NCBI GenBank assembly: GCA_052035915.1
Contig: JBPOHE010000076.1
Span: 1-30,844 of the forward strand
Length of the DNA stretch: 30,844 bases
Source: JBPOHE01 sp052035915
GTDB taxonomy: Bacteria > Pseudomonadota > Gammaproteobacteria > Chromatiales > Chromatiaceae
Reading direction: 5' to 3'
The notes beneath the pieces are model-generated. The model was given only the letters and a program-made list of their open reading frames with translations, had not been told where the DNA came from and did no database searches. Both the position numbers and the translations under genes were made by a program. This document shows positions 8,052 through 16,166 of the stretch, piece after piece (position 1 is the first letter of the stretch; every line of letters starts with the position of its first letter).

Positions 8052-9404
8052 TCAGCCTTGGGGCTGGGGACTGGGTAGACCCCGACCGATCCCGTAATAG
8101 AGAAAGCCCTTGGCCTGGAGCTGGCGGGGATCATAGAGATTCCGCCCATCGAAGATCAGTGGTTCTTTGAGCAGGCTGCGGATACGTTGAAAATCCGGAC
8201 TGCGGAAGACCCGCCACTCGGTCACCACCACCAGGGCATCCGCCCCTTGCAGTGCCTCCTCCGGATTCTTGGCGAGAGAGAGGTCGGCGCGCCCGGCATA
8301 GAGACGTCTCGCTTCCGCCATGGCGGCCGGATCATAGGCCCGCACCTTGGCCCCCGCCTGCCAGAGGGATTCCATGAGGGATCGGCTCGGCGCCTCGCGC
8401 ATATCGTCGGTATTGGGCTTGAACGCCAGCCCCCAGAGGGCGAAGGTGCGTCCGGCCAGATCGCCCCCATAGTGGCTGTGGATCTTCTTGAACAGCAGCC
8501 GATGTTGCTCCCGGTTGACCGCCCGTACCGCTTCCAGCAGGCGCGGTCGATAACCGGCGTTGCTAGCGGTCTGTTCCAGGGCGCTCACATCCTTGGGAAA
8601 ACAGGAACCCCCATAGCCGCAACCCGGATAGATGAAGGCGTAGCCGATGCGGCTGTCGGAGCCGATGCCGTTGCGCACCTGCTCGATATCCGCCCCCAGG
8701 CGTTCGGCCAGATTGGCCAGCTCGTTCATGAAACTGATCTTGGTGGCGAGCATGGCATTGGCGGCGTATTTGGTCAGTTCCGCCGAACGAATGTCCATGG
8801 CGATCAGGCGGTCGCGGTTGCGGTTGAAGGGGCTGTAGAGTACCCGCAACAGCTCGGTGGTACGGGGATTGTCGGTCCCCACCACGATGCGATCCGGGCG
8901 CATGAAGTCCTCGATGGCGGCGCCTTCCTTGAGAAATTCCGGATTGGAAACGACGTCGAATTCGTAATCGACCCCCCGGGCCTGCAACGCCCGGCGCACC
9001 CGCTCGGCCACCTTGTCAGCGGTGCCGACGGGGACGGTCGATTTGTCCACCAGGATGCGATAGTCGGTCATGGAGGCGCCGATGGTATCGGCCACCGCCA
9101 ACACATGTTGCAGATCGGCGGAGCCATCCTCATCCGGCGGCGTACCCACGGCGATGAACTGAAACAGGCCGTGCTCCACGGCGGCCTTGGCATCGGTGGT
9201 GAACGCCAGGCGTCCCGCCGCGACATTTTCCTGCACCATCTCTTCCAACCCGGGCTCGTAGATCGGCATCTTTCCCTGCTGCAAGAGTTCGATCTTGGTC
9301 TGGTCCACATCCATGCAGAGGACCTCGTTGCCCACCTCGGCAAAACAGGCCCCGGTGACCAAACCCACATACCCAGTGCCGAACAGACTGATCTTCATGG
9401 ACAT
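8052..9404 (-). CDS. ugd: UDP-glucose 6-dehydrogenase
   Basis: A 450-residue enzyme that oxidises UDP-glucose twice with NAD+ to give UDP-glucuronate. The N-terminal Rossmann motif is FGTGYVGLVTG (8-18). The catalytic Cys is at 268 in GCGYGGSCFPKD, and the Lys in ELTKYAANA is at 212. A C-terminal UDP-binding domain includes WGLAFKPNTDDMREAPS. Length is normal for bacterial UGD. A second in-frame Met at 9398 is an alternative start. Together with the downstream decarboxylase gene it makes a two-step UDP-glucose to UDP-xylose route. Confidence 0.95.
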   Translation of the reverse strand: MSMKISLFGTGYVGLVTGACFAEVGNEVLCMDVDQTKIELLQQGKMPIYEPGLEEMVQENVAAGRLAFTTDAKAAVEHGLFQFIAVGTPPDEDGSADLQHVLAVADTIGASMTDYRILVDKSTVPVGTADKVAERVRRALQARGVDYEFDVVSNPEFLKEGAAIEDFMRPDRIVVGTDNPRTTELLRVLYSPFNRNRDRLIAMDIRSAELTKYAANAMLATKISFMNELANLAERLGADIEQVRNGIGSDSRIGYAFIYPGCGYGGSCFPKDVSALEQTASNAGYRPRLLEAVRAVNREQHRLLFKKIHSHYGGDLAGRTFALWGLAFKPNTDDMREAPSRSLMESLWQAGAKVRAYDPAAMAEARRLYAGRADLSLAKNPEEALQGADALVVVTEWRVFRSPDFQRIRSLLKEPLIFDGRNLYDPRQLQAKGFLYYGIGRGLPSPQPQG

Positions 9405-9680
9405 CCAAGCATCGTTATGCCACCGAATAAGGGCGGCATTATCGCACTCCCGGGCCGACAGAGAATGGCTTTTCGCTTGAGTCCTCAGGGCAAGCGGTGG
9501 GCCGCTTGCGGCGCGTCCGACTGGATCCTGTTGTCAAGGTACGCCGTTTCACTGGCGGCTTCCCCGCACAGGCGAAAGGCGAATGCGGCGATTGGTGGGC
9601 CAATGGTCTGGCGGATTCAAGCTCCAAGCGCACTCTCCTGGGGTAATATCAGTTGTCGTTATGATTTACCACTTGCAGGC
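9405..9680. other. Non-coding upstream region of ugd
   Basis: No convincing gene, RNA or strong promoter is visible between the ugd start and the REP-like palindromes. Short open frames here lack family resemblance and ribosome binding sites. Confidence 0.4.
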
Positions 9681-9791
9681 GTGGGATGGATGTTCACCCA
9701 TCGTTAGGCGAACGTGGCCTGATCGGAAACGGCGGATGTCGATGTTGACCTCCATGGGTTTCGCTCCGCTCCACCCATCCTGCGGGATGGG
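9681..9791. repeat. REP-like palindromic repeats (GGATGGGT type)
   Basis: Two degenerate palindromic units lie close together. The first is GGATGG...CACCCATC at about 9684-9702. The second is ATGGGTTTCGCTCCGCTCC followed by ACCCATCC at 9754-9780, with a further GGATGGGTG at 9785-9793. The ATGGGT/ACCCAT arms with a TTCGCTCCGC-type loop resemble extragenic repeats common in proteobacterial genomes. Copy number in this genome is unknown. Confidence 0.55.
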
Positions 9792-9958
9792 TGCCCGGTC
9801 TCCTGATCGCTGGCCATCTTCACTGATAAACAAACCACCCCCTTACCCGCTGATTAGGGATAACCTAATAAGAATTGGTATAACCTCAAATCCAGGTCCA
9901 AAAAAAATCGGGGCCGCCGCAGCTAGACCCAAGAGGGATCGATGTGGGTGCTTCATAG

Positions 9959-10080
9959 TTCCGGGCATGGGCTGAAAATGGCCATCCATTGTTCTTATTA
10001 AGAGAACAATTAGCCATAGGTATTTTGTATTGTTCTCTCTATGAGAACAAAAAACCGGCTAAAAGAACTCATGCCCGGAA
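9959..10080. repeat. Paired-palindrome intergenic element, copy 2 (best-preserved ends)
   Basis: This 122-bp element is bounded by perfect 10-bp inverted ends, TTCCGGGCAT at 9959-9968 and ATGCCCGGAA at 10071-10080. Internal palindromes are 9988-10010 (ATTGTTCT-N7-AGAACAAT) and 10030-10050 (TTGTTCTC-N5-GAGAACAA), with centres 41 bp apart. It lies past the cytochrome gene's terminator. Relative to copies 1 and 4 the reverse complement gives the better alignment, so it is inverted. Confidence 0.85.
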
Positions 10081-10118
10081 GCGTCGACAGGCAGACGGGC
10101 CAGTTCCCCGGCGGCGTT

Positions 10119-10151
10119 AAAAAACCGCGGATCGGCTTGGCCGGTCCGCGG
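10119..10151 (-). terminator. Rho-independent terminator of the octaheme cytochrome gene
   Basis: Reading the minus strand, CCGCGGACCGG pairs with CCGATCCGCGG across a CCAAG loop (11-bp stem, one G-T pair). Six T residues follow (plus-strand A run 10119-10124). It is 27 bp past the cytochrome stop codon. A textbook intrinsic terminator. Confidence 0.87.
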
Positions 10152-10177
10152 AAGGGAGCAAAAGAGAGAGGGTGTTG

Positions 10178-11449
10178 TCAGCCTTTCTTCGACTTCTTTT
10201 CCTCGTGTTCCCGGCGTAGCCGCTGGGCCTCTTCCTTGATCTCCGCCAAATCCCGCTTCATCTCGCTCCAGCCGTACCAGAGGGCATAGTCGGGATTCAT
10301 GTGGAAGGTGCCCTGGAACATCCGCATGCGATGTTCCAGGTGCATGACGAAGAGGGTCTGCTCGATGGGGGTCGGGGCATCGTGGAAGGTGAGCAGATCC
10401 GGGAAGGGTTGGGCATAGGTATCGGGCTTTTTGAGGACACCGTCTTTGTAGAGTCCGGCGATGAGGCGGATGGCCTCGGCGAGGAGCTTGTCGGCCTCGC
10501 GCACCATCTGATCGCCTTTCTCCAGTTCCCCGAGGGCGAATTTCTCCGCATGGCATTTACTACAGGCATTGACCAGTTTGTCCCGCTCCCGATCGAAATC
10601 TTCCTTGGTCAAACGGGCGATATCCGCGGCCTTGACGGCATCGAGCCGGGCGGTAGGTTTACCCTGGAGATCCAGCACCCCCAGCGCCTGGAGGATGGTG
10701 ACCTGGTCGGCCTTCCATTCGGGGTCCTCGGACAGGGGCAGACGCACGGCGAGGAAGCCCCAGGGGGTGCGCACCTCGTGGTTGCCGTTCTGCATGTGGC
10801 AGTCCTGGCAGGTCGGGGCGACGGCGGTCTCCGGCAGCACGCCGTTCTGCCGCAGCAGGGCGCGCACGCCGTGCTTGGAGGCGGAATACATCTCCCATTG
10901 GGGATGGTCGAAGCCCATGTGACAGGTCTGACAGGCCTGGGGTTGTTTGGCCTCCTTGACCGAGAAGGAGTGCCGGGTGTGGCAGGAGTCGCAGGCGGCA
11001 TGGCCGTATACCGAGCCTTCCTCGATCAGCTTTTTCAGATCCGCGGCGGATTTCTCACCGATCTTGTGGCAACCGCCGCAACCTTTCTGCCCCTTGATGG
11101 CGGCCATGGGTTGCCAGTGGATGGTCGGCATGGCATTCATCGACACCCAGCCCAGGGCATGCTTGCCCTTGCGGTATTCGTCCACCCGTTTTTCGTGGCA
11201 ACCCTTGGAGGCGCAGGTGGCCGGGGTGGGTTTTTCCGCCTTGGCGGCGTCCGTGGCGTCCTTGTGCTCGGTGCCGTGACAGTCCGCGCAACCGACATTC
11301 TTCAGCCGGTGCTTACTGTTAAACCAGTCAGCCACCTGATTGGGGGTCTTCTCCGTATGACAGTCCAGACAAGCCTCGGCAAGCAGGGGCGGGGAAAGCC
11401 CCAACGCCAGCCCGGCGATCGAAAACGCCAACCAGAATCTGTTCATCAT
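10178..11449 (-). CDS. Octaheme cytochrome c, hydroxylamine oxidoreductase (HAO) family
   Basis: A 423-residue periplasmic protein with a signal peptide (FWLAFSIAGLALGLSPPLLA, cleavage near residue 24). It has eight heme c sites: C27, C54, C124, C153, C173, C214 and C296 as CXXCH, and C79-C84-H85 as an unusual CX4CH. HAO-family signatures are GCADCHG, CHTRHSFSVKEA and CHMGFDHPQ...YSASKHG. It could oxidise hydroxylamine or reduce nitrite/hydroxylamine. I cannot locate the P460 cross-linking Tyr with confidence, so direction is undecided. No NapC/NrfH-like quinol partner is encoded nearby and no C-terminal membrane helix is seen. The start at 11449 (or 11446) follows a TTAGGCAAC ribosome site; the upstream open frame is not family-like. 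It lies downstream of a two-component system. Confidence 0.88.
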   Translation of the reverse strand: MMNRFWLAFSIAGLALGLSPPLLAEACLDCHTEKTPNQVADWFNSKHRLKNVGCADCHGTEHKDATDAAKAEKPTPATCASKGCHEKRVDEYRKGKHALGWVSMNAMPTIHWQPMAAIKGQKGCGGCHKIGEKSAADLKKLIEEGSVYGHAACDSCHTRHSFSVKEAKQPQACQTCHMGFDHPQWEMYSASKHGVRALLRQNGVLPETAVAPTCQDCHMQNGNHEVRTPWGFLAVRLPLSEDPEWKADQVTILQALGVLDLQGKPTARLDAVKAADIARLTKEDFDRERDKLVNACSKCHAEKFALGELEKGDQMVREADKLLAEAIRLIAGLYKDGVLKKPDTYAQPFPDLLTFHDAPTPIEQTLFVMHLEHRMRMFQGTFHMNPDYALWYGWSEMKRDLAEIKEEAQRLRREHEEKKSKKG

Positions 11450-11582
11450 GTTGCCTAATCTCCTGAGTATTCCCGTCGACACATCGGCTGTGGTGAAGCA
11501 CAGCAAGCAGAAATTAGGCAGAAAAGGCAGGGGTCCGCCTTGACCCAGGTCAGAATCGGTGGGTCGAATGGCCAACGGTGGC

Positions 11583-12956
11583 TCAGGCGGCGGGGATCTC
11601 GGCTACCACCAGCAATCCCGGCTGGTTGTCGAGGAGTCGGATGCGGCCCCGGTGCATCTTGACGACCGCCTGCACCAGGCTCAGCCCCAGACCGCTTCCT
11701 GGGGTGGTGCGGCTGGATTCGAGGCGAAAGAAGCGGTCGAATACCTTGTCCCGCTCGGCCTCGGGGATGCCGGGTCCGGAATCGGCGACCCTCAGTTCCA
11801 CCCAGGAGTGTTGTCGCCTGGCCTCCACCCTGATGGCGCCGCCTGGGGGGGAGTATTTGATGGCGTTGTCGAGCAGATTGGCCATGGCCTGGAACAGCAG
11901 GTCCCGATCCCCGCGAACCTGGAGTTTTTCTTCGGCTGGCGTCGTCAACACCAGATTCTGTTCCTTGTCCGCCGCCAGGGGTTCGTAGAGTTCCACCAGA
12001 TCCTGGAGCAATGGCGGCAGATCCAGGGCGTCACCTCCCTCCGGCTGGCCCCGGGACTCGATGCGGGCGATGCGCAGCAGGGCATTGAAGGTCTGAAGCA
12101 GGGCGTCGGCGTCGGCGATGGCCTGTTCCACCGCCGTGGAGGCGGGCCCCGGCTCGTTGAGCTGAGCCAGGGCCAATTCGAGTCGGCTGCGTAGCCTGGT
12201 CAAGGGGGTGCGCAGATCGTGGGCGATATTGTCCGAAACCTGACGCACGCTCTGCATGAGTTCCATGATGCGTTCCAACATGCGATTGAGGTTGTGCGCC
12301 AGTTGGTCGAAGTCGTCCCCGCTGCCGTTGGTGGGGATGCGGCGGCCGAGGTCGCCGGCCATGATCTCCCGACTGGTCTGATTGATGGCCTCGATGCGTT
12401 TCAACATCCCCGAGCTCATCATCGTGCCTCCCAGCACCGCCAGTCCGGCGGTGAGGGCCAGGCCCCAGGTGAAGGCTTCCAGGATCAACCCGCGGGTGGC
12501 CTCCAGCTCGCGCACATCCCGCCCCACCAAGAGCCTGAGGCCGCCGAAGAGAACGAAGCTGCGCGCCCGGGCCTGGTGCTCGGCGGCGTCGGCGCCCCAG
12601 TCCCGCAGGCGGAAACGCAGCCAGCCGGCCTCGACCCTGGCCTCCTCCGGCCAGCGGTTGAGGTTGCCGATGATGGGTGTGAAATCCTCGTGCGTCAGCA
12701 GGTAGACACTGGAGCCGACGGGGTCCTTCGCCACCCGGGCCTCCAGCAAACGGGTCAATCCGGCCAGACCCCGTTGGCGGTACTGTTCCGCGAGACCCTG
12801 GATCTCGGCATCTATGGTGATGTCGGTCTGACGATCCATGTAGCCGGCGGTCGCCCAGTAGATGAAGCCGAGCAGGATCAGCACCGAGGCACCGGACAGC
12901 CCCATGTAGAGCAGGGCCAGCCGGAAGGTGGAGCTGCGGAGGGTACTAGCCCGCAT
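11583..12956 (-). CDS. Sensor histidine kinase with HAMP domain
   Basis: A 457-residue inner-membrane kinase. TM1 is at about 12-37, a periplasmic sensor at about 38-157, TM2 at about 160-180, then a HAMP region (about 183-235). The phosphoacceptor is His246 in SDNIAHDLRTPLTRLR. The N box is NLLDNAIKYSP, G1 is DSGPGIP and G2 is GSGLGLSLV. It pairs with the OmpR-type regulator upstream. The annotated ATG (12954-12956) lies inside the end of an inserted MITE-like element. Removing that element with one TA copy restores a GTG start at 13246 overlapping the regulator's stop (MPTVSTLRSS), so the present first codons are acquired. A close GGTGAG precedes the ATG. Signal sensed unknown; linkage to degP suggests envelope stress. 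Confidence 0.93.
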   Translation of the reverse strand: MRASTLRSSTFRLALLYMGLSGASVLILLGFIYWATAGYMDRQTDITIDAEIQGLAEQYRQRGLAGLTRLLEARVAKDPVGSSVYLLTHEDFTPIIGNLNRWPEEARVEAGWLRFRLRDWGADAAEHQARARSFVLFGGLRLLVGRDVRELEATRGLILEAFTWGLALTAGLAVLGGTMMSSGMLKRIEAINQTSREIMAGDLGRRIPTNGSGDDFDQLAHNLNRMLERIMELMQSVRQVSDNIAHDLRTPLTRLRSRLELALAQLNEPGPASTAVEQAIADADALLQTFNALLRIARIESRGQPEGGDALDLPPLLQDLVELYEPLAADKEQNLVLTTPAEEKLQVRGDRDLLFQAMANLLDNAIKYSPPGGAIRVEARRQHSWVELRVADSGPGIPEAERDKVFDRFFRLESSRTTPGSGLGLSLVQAVVKMHRGRIRLLDNQPGLLVVAEIPAA

Positions 12957-13235
12957 TTCTCACCAGTCGTCTACTGCGGACGCCGATTGGCTCACTGTGA
13001 CTGGACGCCTTCTCCGCTTCGCCATCCGGCTCCACGGAGAAGCCCAGGGTGGCCGTCCCTGGCCACCCGCTCACCGGGGCGATAGTCCACTGGACCATCG
13101 CCAGTTTCCGGTTCGCCCCGGAATCCTCGGCTCGACGTAGTGTCAGCTACGCCTTCGCCGCCGATTCCTCTGTGCGCCCCGCCACAACGGCCCCTCGACG
13201 CCCTCGCTACGGCGCCCGGTGAGAAATGCGGGCTA
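12947..13235. mobile_element. MITE-like insertion between response regulator and kinase genes
   Basis: A perfect 18-bp inverted repeat bounds this segment: TAGCCCGCATTTCTCACC at 12947-12964 and its complement at 13218-13235. The outer TA on each side fits a 2-bp TA target duplication, leaving a 285-bp element with 16-bp inverted ends. Inside are strong hairpins: GGGTGGCC/GGCCACCC at 13047-13068, a near-palindrome at 13078-13102, and nested arms GGAATC/GATTCC at 13120-13168 around CGTAG/CTACG. No transposase is encoded. The left end provides the kinase ATG and the right end the last bases of the regulator's TAG. TA duplication is typical of IS630/Tc1-mariner elements; the actual family is not identified. 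Confidence 0.82.
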
Positions 13236-13910
13236 ACCGTCGGCACCGAGGAGGTATCCGGCGCCGCGGACGGTGTGTAGCAGGGGCTTGTCGTGACCCC
13301 GGTCGAGTTTGGCGCGCAGGCGGCTGATGTGGACGTCGATGACGTTGGTCTGGGGATCGAAGTGATAGTCCCAGACCCCTTCCAGCAGCATGGTCCGGGT
13401 CACCACCTGGCCGGCGTGGCGCATCAGGTATTCCAGCAGGCGGAACTCCCTGGGTTGCAGTTCGATGGGCTGCCCGCTCCGGCTGACCTTGCGGCTGAGG
13501 CGATCCAGCTCCAGGTCCCCGACCCGCAGCTGGGTGGTCGGGGCCTCGCCCTGGCCGCGCCTGAGCAGCGCCTCCAGGCGGGCCTGGAGTTCGACGAAGG
13601 CGAAGGGTTTGACCAGATAGTCGTCGCCTCCGGCCCGCAGCCCGGCGACCCGGTCATCCACCTCGCCCAGGGCGCTGAGGATGAGGACCGGGGTCTGGTT
13701 GCCGGAGGCGCGCAGGGTGCGCAAGATACTCAGCCCGTCGAGCCGCGGCAGCATGCGGTCGATGATGAGCGCCTCGTAGGTCTCGCCAGCGGCCATGAAG
13801 AGACCCTCCTTGCCGTCGTGGGCGATGTCCACCACGGCACCGGTCTCCTTGAGGGCCTTGGCCAGATAGGCCGCCGTCTCTTGGTCGTCCTCGATCACCA
13901 GTATCCGCAT
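13233..13910 (-). CDS. OmpR-family response regulator
   Basis: A 225-residue transcription regulator. The receiver domain (about 1-118) has acidic residues ED at 7-8, phosphoacceptor Asp51 in LIIDRMLP, and Lys101 in YLVKPF. The C-terminal winged helix (about 128-225) carries LQPREFRLLEYLMRHAGQVV and the recognition helix region NVIDVHISRLRAKL, ending TVRGAGYLLGADG. It follows the degP-type gene by 54 bp and precedes its kinase, now separated by a MITE-like insertion. The TAG stop is at the insertion boundary and would be unchanged in the uninterrupted sequence. Likely target genes include the adjacent protease gene, by analogy with CpxR-type systems; this is inference. Confidence 0.95.
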   Translation of the reverse strand: MRILVIEDDQETAAYLAKALKETGAVVDIAHDGKEGLFMAAGETYEALIIDRMLPRLDGLSILRTLRASGNQTPVLILSALGEVDDRVAGLRAGGDDYLVKPFAFVELQARLEALLRRGQGEAPTTQLRVGDLELDRLSRKVSRSGQPIELQPREFRLLEYLMRHAGQVVTRTMLLEGVWDYHFDPQTNVIDVHISRLRAKLDRGHDKPLLHTVRGAGYLLGADG

Positions 13911-13964
13911 GGGGCGATCTCTGAGTTGAGGAGTAGTCTGCCGGCGGGGCTTGGTCCATGGATC

Positions 13965-15491
13965 TCAGCCGGAAAAACGCAGGGTGACGAACTGCTTCTC
14001 ACCTTCCCGTTCCACCAGCAGCAACAGCCGCGTCTGCTTCGCCTTGGCGGCCTGACGGATTTTGGCCGCCAGTTCCTCCGGGGAACGGACCTGTTCCTGA
14101 CCCACCATGGAGATCAGGTTGCCGGCGCGGATACCGGCCTGCTCGGCGGGGCTGCCCGGTTTGACCTTGGTTACCAGTACGCCGCTGGCGTCATCCGCCA
14201 CTTGATAGCGTTGCCGCGTTTCCGGGGTCAGGGGCGCCAGGGAGAGCCCGAGTTCCTGGGTATCGGTGGCGGAGTCGCTGTTGGATCTGGGGTCCATCTT
14301 GGCGAGGGCGTCATCGTCCGGCAACCGATCCACCTTGACCGGGATATGCTGGATCTGGCCGCGCCGCACTATCTCCAGGGTCACCTGGGTGCCGGTTTTG
14401 GTGTCGGCGATGCGCCGGGGCAGGTCCTTGAAGTTGTTGATGGGGTCGCCGTCGACCTTGAGGATCAGGTCCCCGGACTGCATGCCCGCCCGAGCGGCCG
14501 GGCTGTTCTCCAGTACCGAGGCGACCAGGGTGCCCTGGGTGGTGTCGCGACCCAGGGCGGCGGCCACTTCCTCGGTGACCGGCTGGATCTGTACCCCGAG
14601 CCAACCGCGCTGGATGTGGCCCTTCTCCTTCAATTGGCTGACGACCGTCTTCGCCAGGGACGAGGGGATGGCGAAGCCGATGCCCACGCTGCCGCCGCTG
14701 GGGGAGAAGATGGCGGTGTTGACGCCGATCACCTTGCCCTCGGCGTCGAACAGGGGGCCACCGGAATTGCCGCGGTTGATGGGGGCGTCCACCTGGAGAT
14801 AGTCGTCATAGGGTCCGGACTGGATGTTGCGACCGCGGGCGGAGATGATGCCGGCGGACACGCTGCCGCCGAGACCGAAGGGATTGCCCACCGCCAGCAC
14901 CCAGTCACCCACCCGCGCCCTGTCGGAATCGCCGAACTCCAGATAGGGTAGCGGCTTGTTGGCGTCGATCTTGAGTAGCGCCAGATCGGTCTTGGAGTCC
15001 CGGCCCTTGACCACGGCGGTGTATTTGCTGCCCTCGTTGAGGGTCACCCTGACCTCTTCGGCCCCATCGACCACATGGTAGTTGGTGACGATATAACCCG
15101 ATGGATCGACGATGAATCCCGAGCCCTGACCGACCAAGCGACCGCGGGATTCGGGTAGCATCCGGCCGGGCGAGTCTTCATCGAAGAAGTGTTTGAAGAA
15201 ATCGGAGAAGGGGGAATCCTCCGGCAGGTCCGGCATCTGTTTGAACCTCATGCCATGGACGGAGCGGCCTTTGCTTTCCACCATGATGCTCACCACCGCC
15301 GGGCTGACCCGGGCGATGGTATCGGCAAAGCTGACCGGATGCTGGCTGAGAGTCCAACCTTGGCCGGGCCCGCTGGTATCCGGCGCCGCCTGAAGCGGTC
15401 CAAGGGCCAGCGCGAGGCCGAGGGCCAGGGCGCTCAGGGGTAGGGCCGGGTGACGGAGGAGGGAGGGGTTGTTGGCAGCGATCTTCATCAT
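13965..15491 (-). CDS. Periplasmic serine endoprotease, DegP/DegQ/MucD family
   Basis: A 508-residue HtrA-type protease and chaperone of the periplasm. A signal peptide (about residues 1-36, ending LGPLQA) is followed by a trypsin-like domain with the triad His139 (TNYHVVDG), Asp169 (KTDLALL) and Ser243 (RGNSGGPLF). Two PDZ domains follow (about 290-380 and 410-500). A Q/linker loop (FSDFFKHFFDED) near 95-106 is typical. The start at 15491 has GAGG about 9 bp upstream; the second Met is an alternative. First gene of a degP-regulator-kinase cluster, consistent with an envelope-stress unit. Confidence 0.95.
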   Translation of the reverse strand: MMKIAANNPSLLRHPALPLSALALGLALALGPLQAAPDTSGPGQGWTLSQHPVSFADTIARVSPAVVSIMVESKGRSVHGMRFKQMPDLPEDSPFSDFFKHFFDEDSPGRMLPESRGRLVGQGSGFIVDPSGYIVTNYHVVDGAEEVRVTLNEGSKYTAVVKGRDSKTDLALLKIDANKPLPYLEFGDSDRARVGDWVLAVGNPFGLGGSVSAGIISARGRNIQSGPYDDYLQVDAPINRGNSGGPLFDAEGKVIGVNTAIFSPSGGSVGIGFAIPSSLAKTVVSQLKEKGHIQRGWLGVQIQPVTEEVAAALGRDTTQGTLVASVLENSPAARAGMQSGDLILKVDGDPINNFKDLPRRIADTKTGTQVTLEIVRRGQIQHIPVKVDRLPDDDALAKMDPRSNSDSATDTQELGLSLAPLTPETRQRYQVADDASGVLVTKVKPGSPAEQAGIRAGNLISMVGQEQVRSPEELAAKIRQAAKAKQTRLLLLVEREGEKQFVTLRFSG

Positions 15492-15970
15492 TCTGGTGTC
15501 CTCATGGTACTGGGGAAAGCGGATCTCGGCCGGGCCGGAGGCTGTTCACCCTTTTGCCCGCCGCCGAAGGTTGTATCCAATATAGGGTCTCCACACTTAC
15601 CTGGGGATTGAGCGCACATTACCAATCGGTAAGGTGGCGCTCGCTTCGTTCGCGCGAGATGTGGACGAGGCTGCCGCCCTTTACCCCCGGAGAGTTATTC
15701 CCCCAGGCGCCTGGGCCGGTTCCGGGGGTTGGGATCACGGCGACTGGCCAGCGTCTTCCATCCCAACCAGAGATGGGACAGCCGGGACGGCGGCGAGTTG
15801 CGCTTTTCTACCCATCCGGATCGGGATGAGTCAGAGGATATCGCCCCTCGGCGGTCGCCCGGTGGGAGCCTGCTACCATTTGCGAGTGGATTCTTTATCT
15901 TCGACTGGTCGGAGACCAGCCCCGAATGCGTTGCGGGGAGAAGGCTTCAAGAGGAAGGCCGCCTCATTGA
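15492..15970. other. Long non-coding region upstream of the degP-type gene
   Basis: Between the protease start and the paired-palindrome element I find no convincing gene or RNA. A plus-strand open frame from 15634 has low-complexity, shadow-like composition, lacks family resemblance and runs through the repeat. TACCAATCGGTA at 15619-15630 is a short palindrome upstream of the protease gene that could be a regulatory site; evidence is slight. Confidence 0.4.
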
Positions 15971-16096
15971 GCTTTCCGGGCCTCGGCGGGAAACGGCTAT
16001 TTTCGTTCTTTTTTCGAGAACAATATTTCTATGAAAACGTTTATTGTTCTCGAATAGAGAACAATAAACGGCCACACAAGCCCATGCCCGGGAGCT
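15971..16096. repeat. Paired-palindrome intergenic element, copy 3
   Basis: Ends resemble inverted repeats (GCTTTCCGGGC at 15971-15981; GCCCGGGAGC at 16086-16095). Palindromes are 16005-16021 (GTTCTT-N5-GAGAAC) and 16038-16070, the latter a perfect 14-bp stem CGTTTATTGTTCTC with a 5-base loop. Centres are 41 bp apart. The element is inverted relative to copies 1 and 4. It lies 71 bp past the PPK2 stop. Confidence 0.85.
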
Positions 16097-16100
16097 TGTC

Positions 16101-16121
16101 CTCGGGCGGATTCCGCCCGAG
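16101..16121. terminator. GC-rich perfect hairpin past the PPK2 gene
   Basis: CTCGGGCGG and CCGCCCGAG form a perfect 9-bp stem with a 3-base ATT loop, 46 bp beyond the PPK2 stop. No T run follows on either strand, so intrinsic termination is uncertain. It could instead be a transcript-end or 3'-protecting structure. Confidence 0.4.
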
Positions 16122-16166
16122 AGGCGGGCCTGTCGCCCCTGAGCGGAATCGCCCTGGTCGGTAGAC

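Noticed and set aside
9405..10177. Search for tRNA or other structured RNA genes in the longest gaps
   Set aside because: No T-loop (GGTTCGAATCC-like) plus acceptor pairing was seen; the structure present is explained by REP-like palindromes, the paired-palindrome element and the terminator.
12992..13246. An 84-codon minus-strand open frame inside the MITE-like insertion
   Set aside because: It begins at what appears to be the ancestral kinase start and continues into element sequence with no transposase resemblance. It is a by-product of the insertion rather than a gene.
15634..16164. A 176-codon plus-strand open frame upstream of the degP-type gene
   Set aside because: Composition is low-complexity, no family is recognisable, and the frame runs straight through a paired-palindrome repeat and a GC hairpin. 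Judged non-coding.
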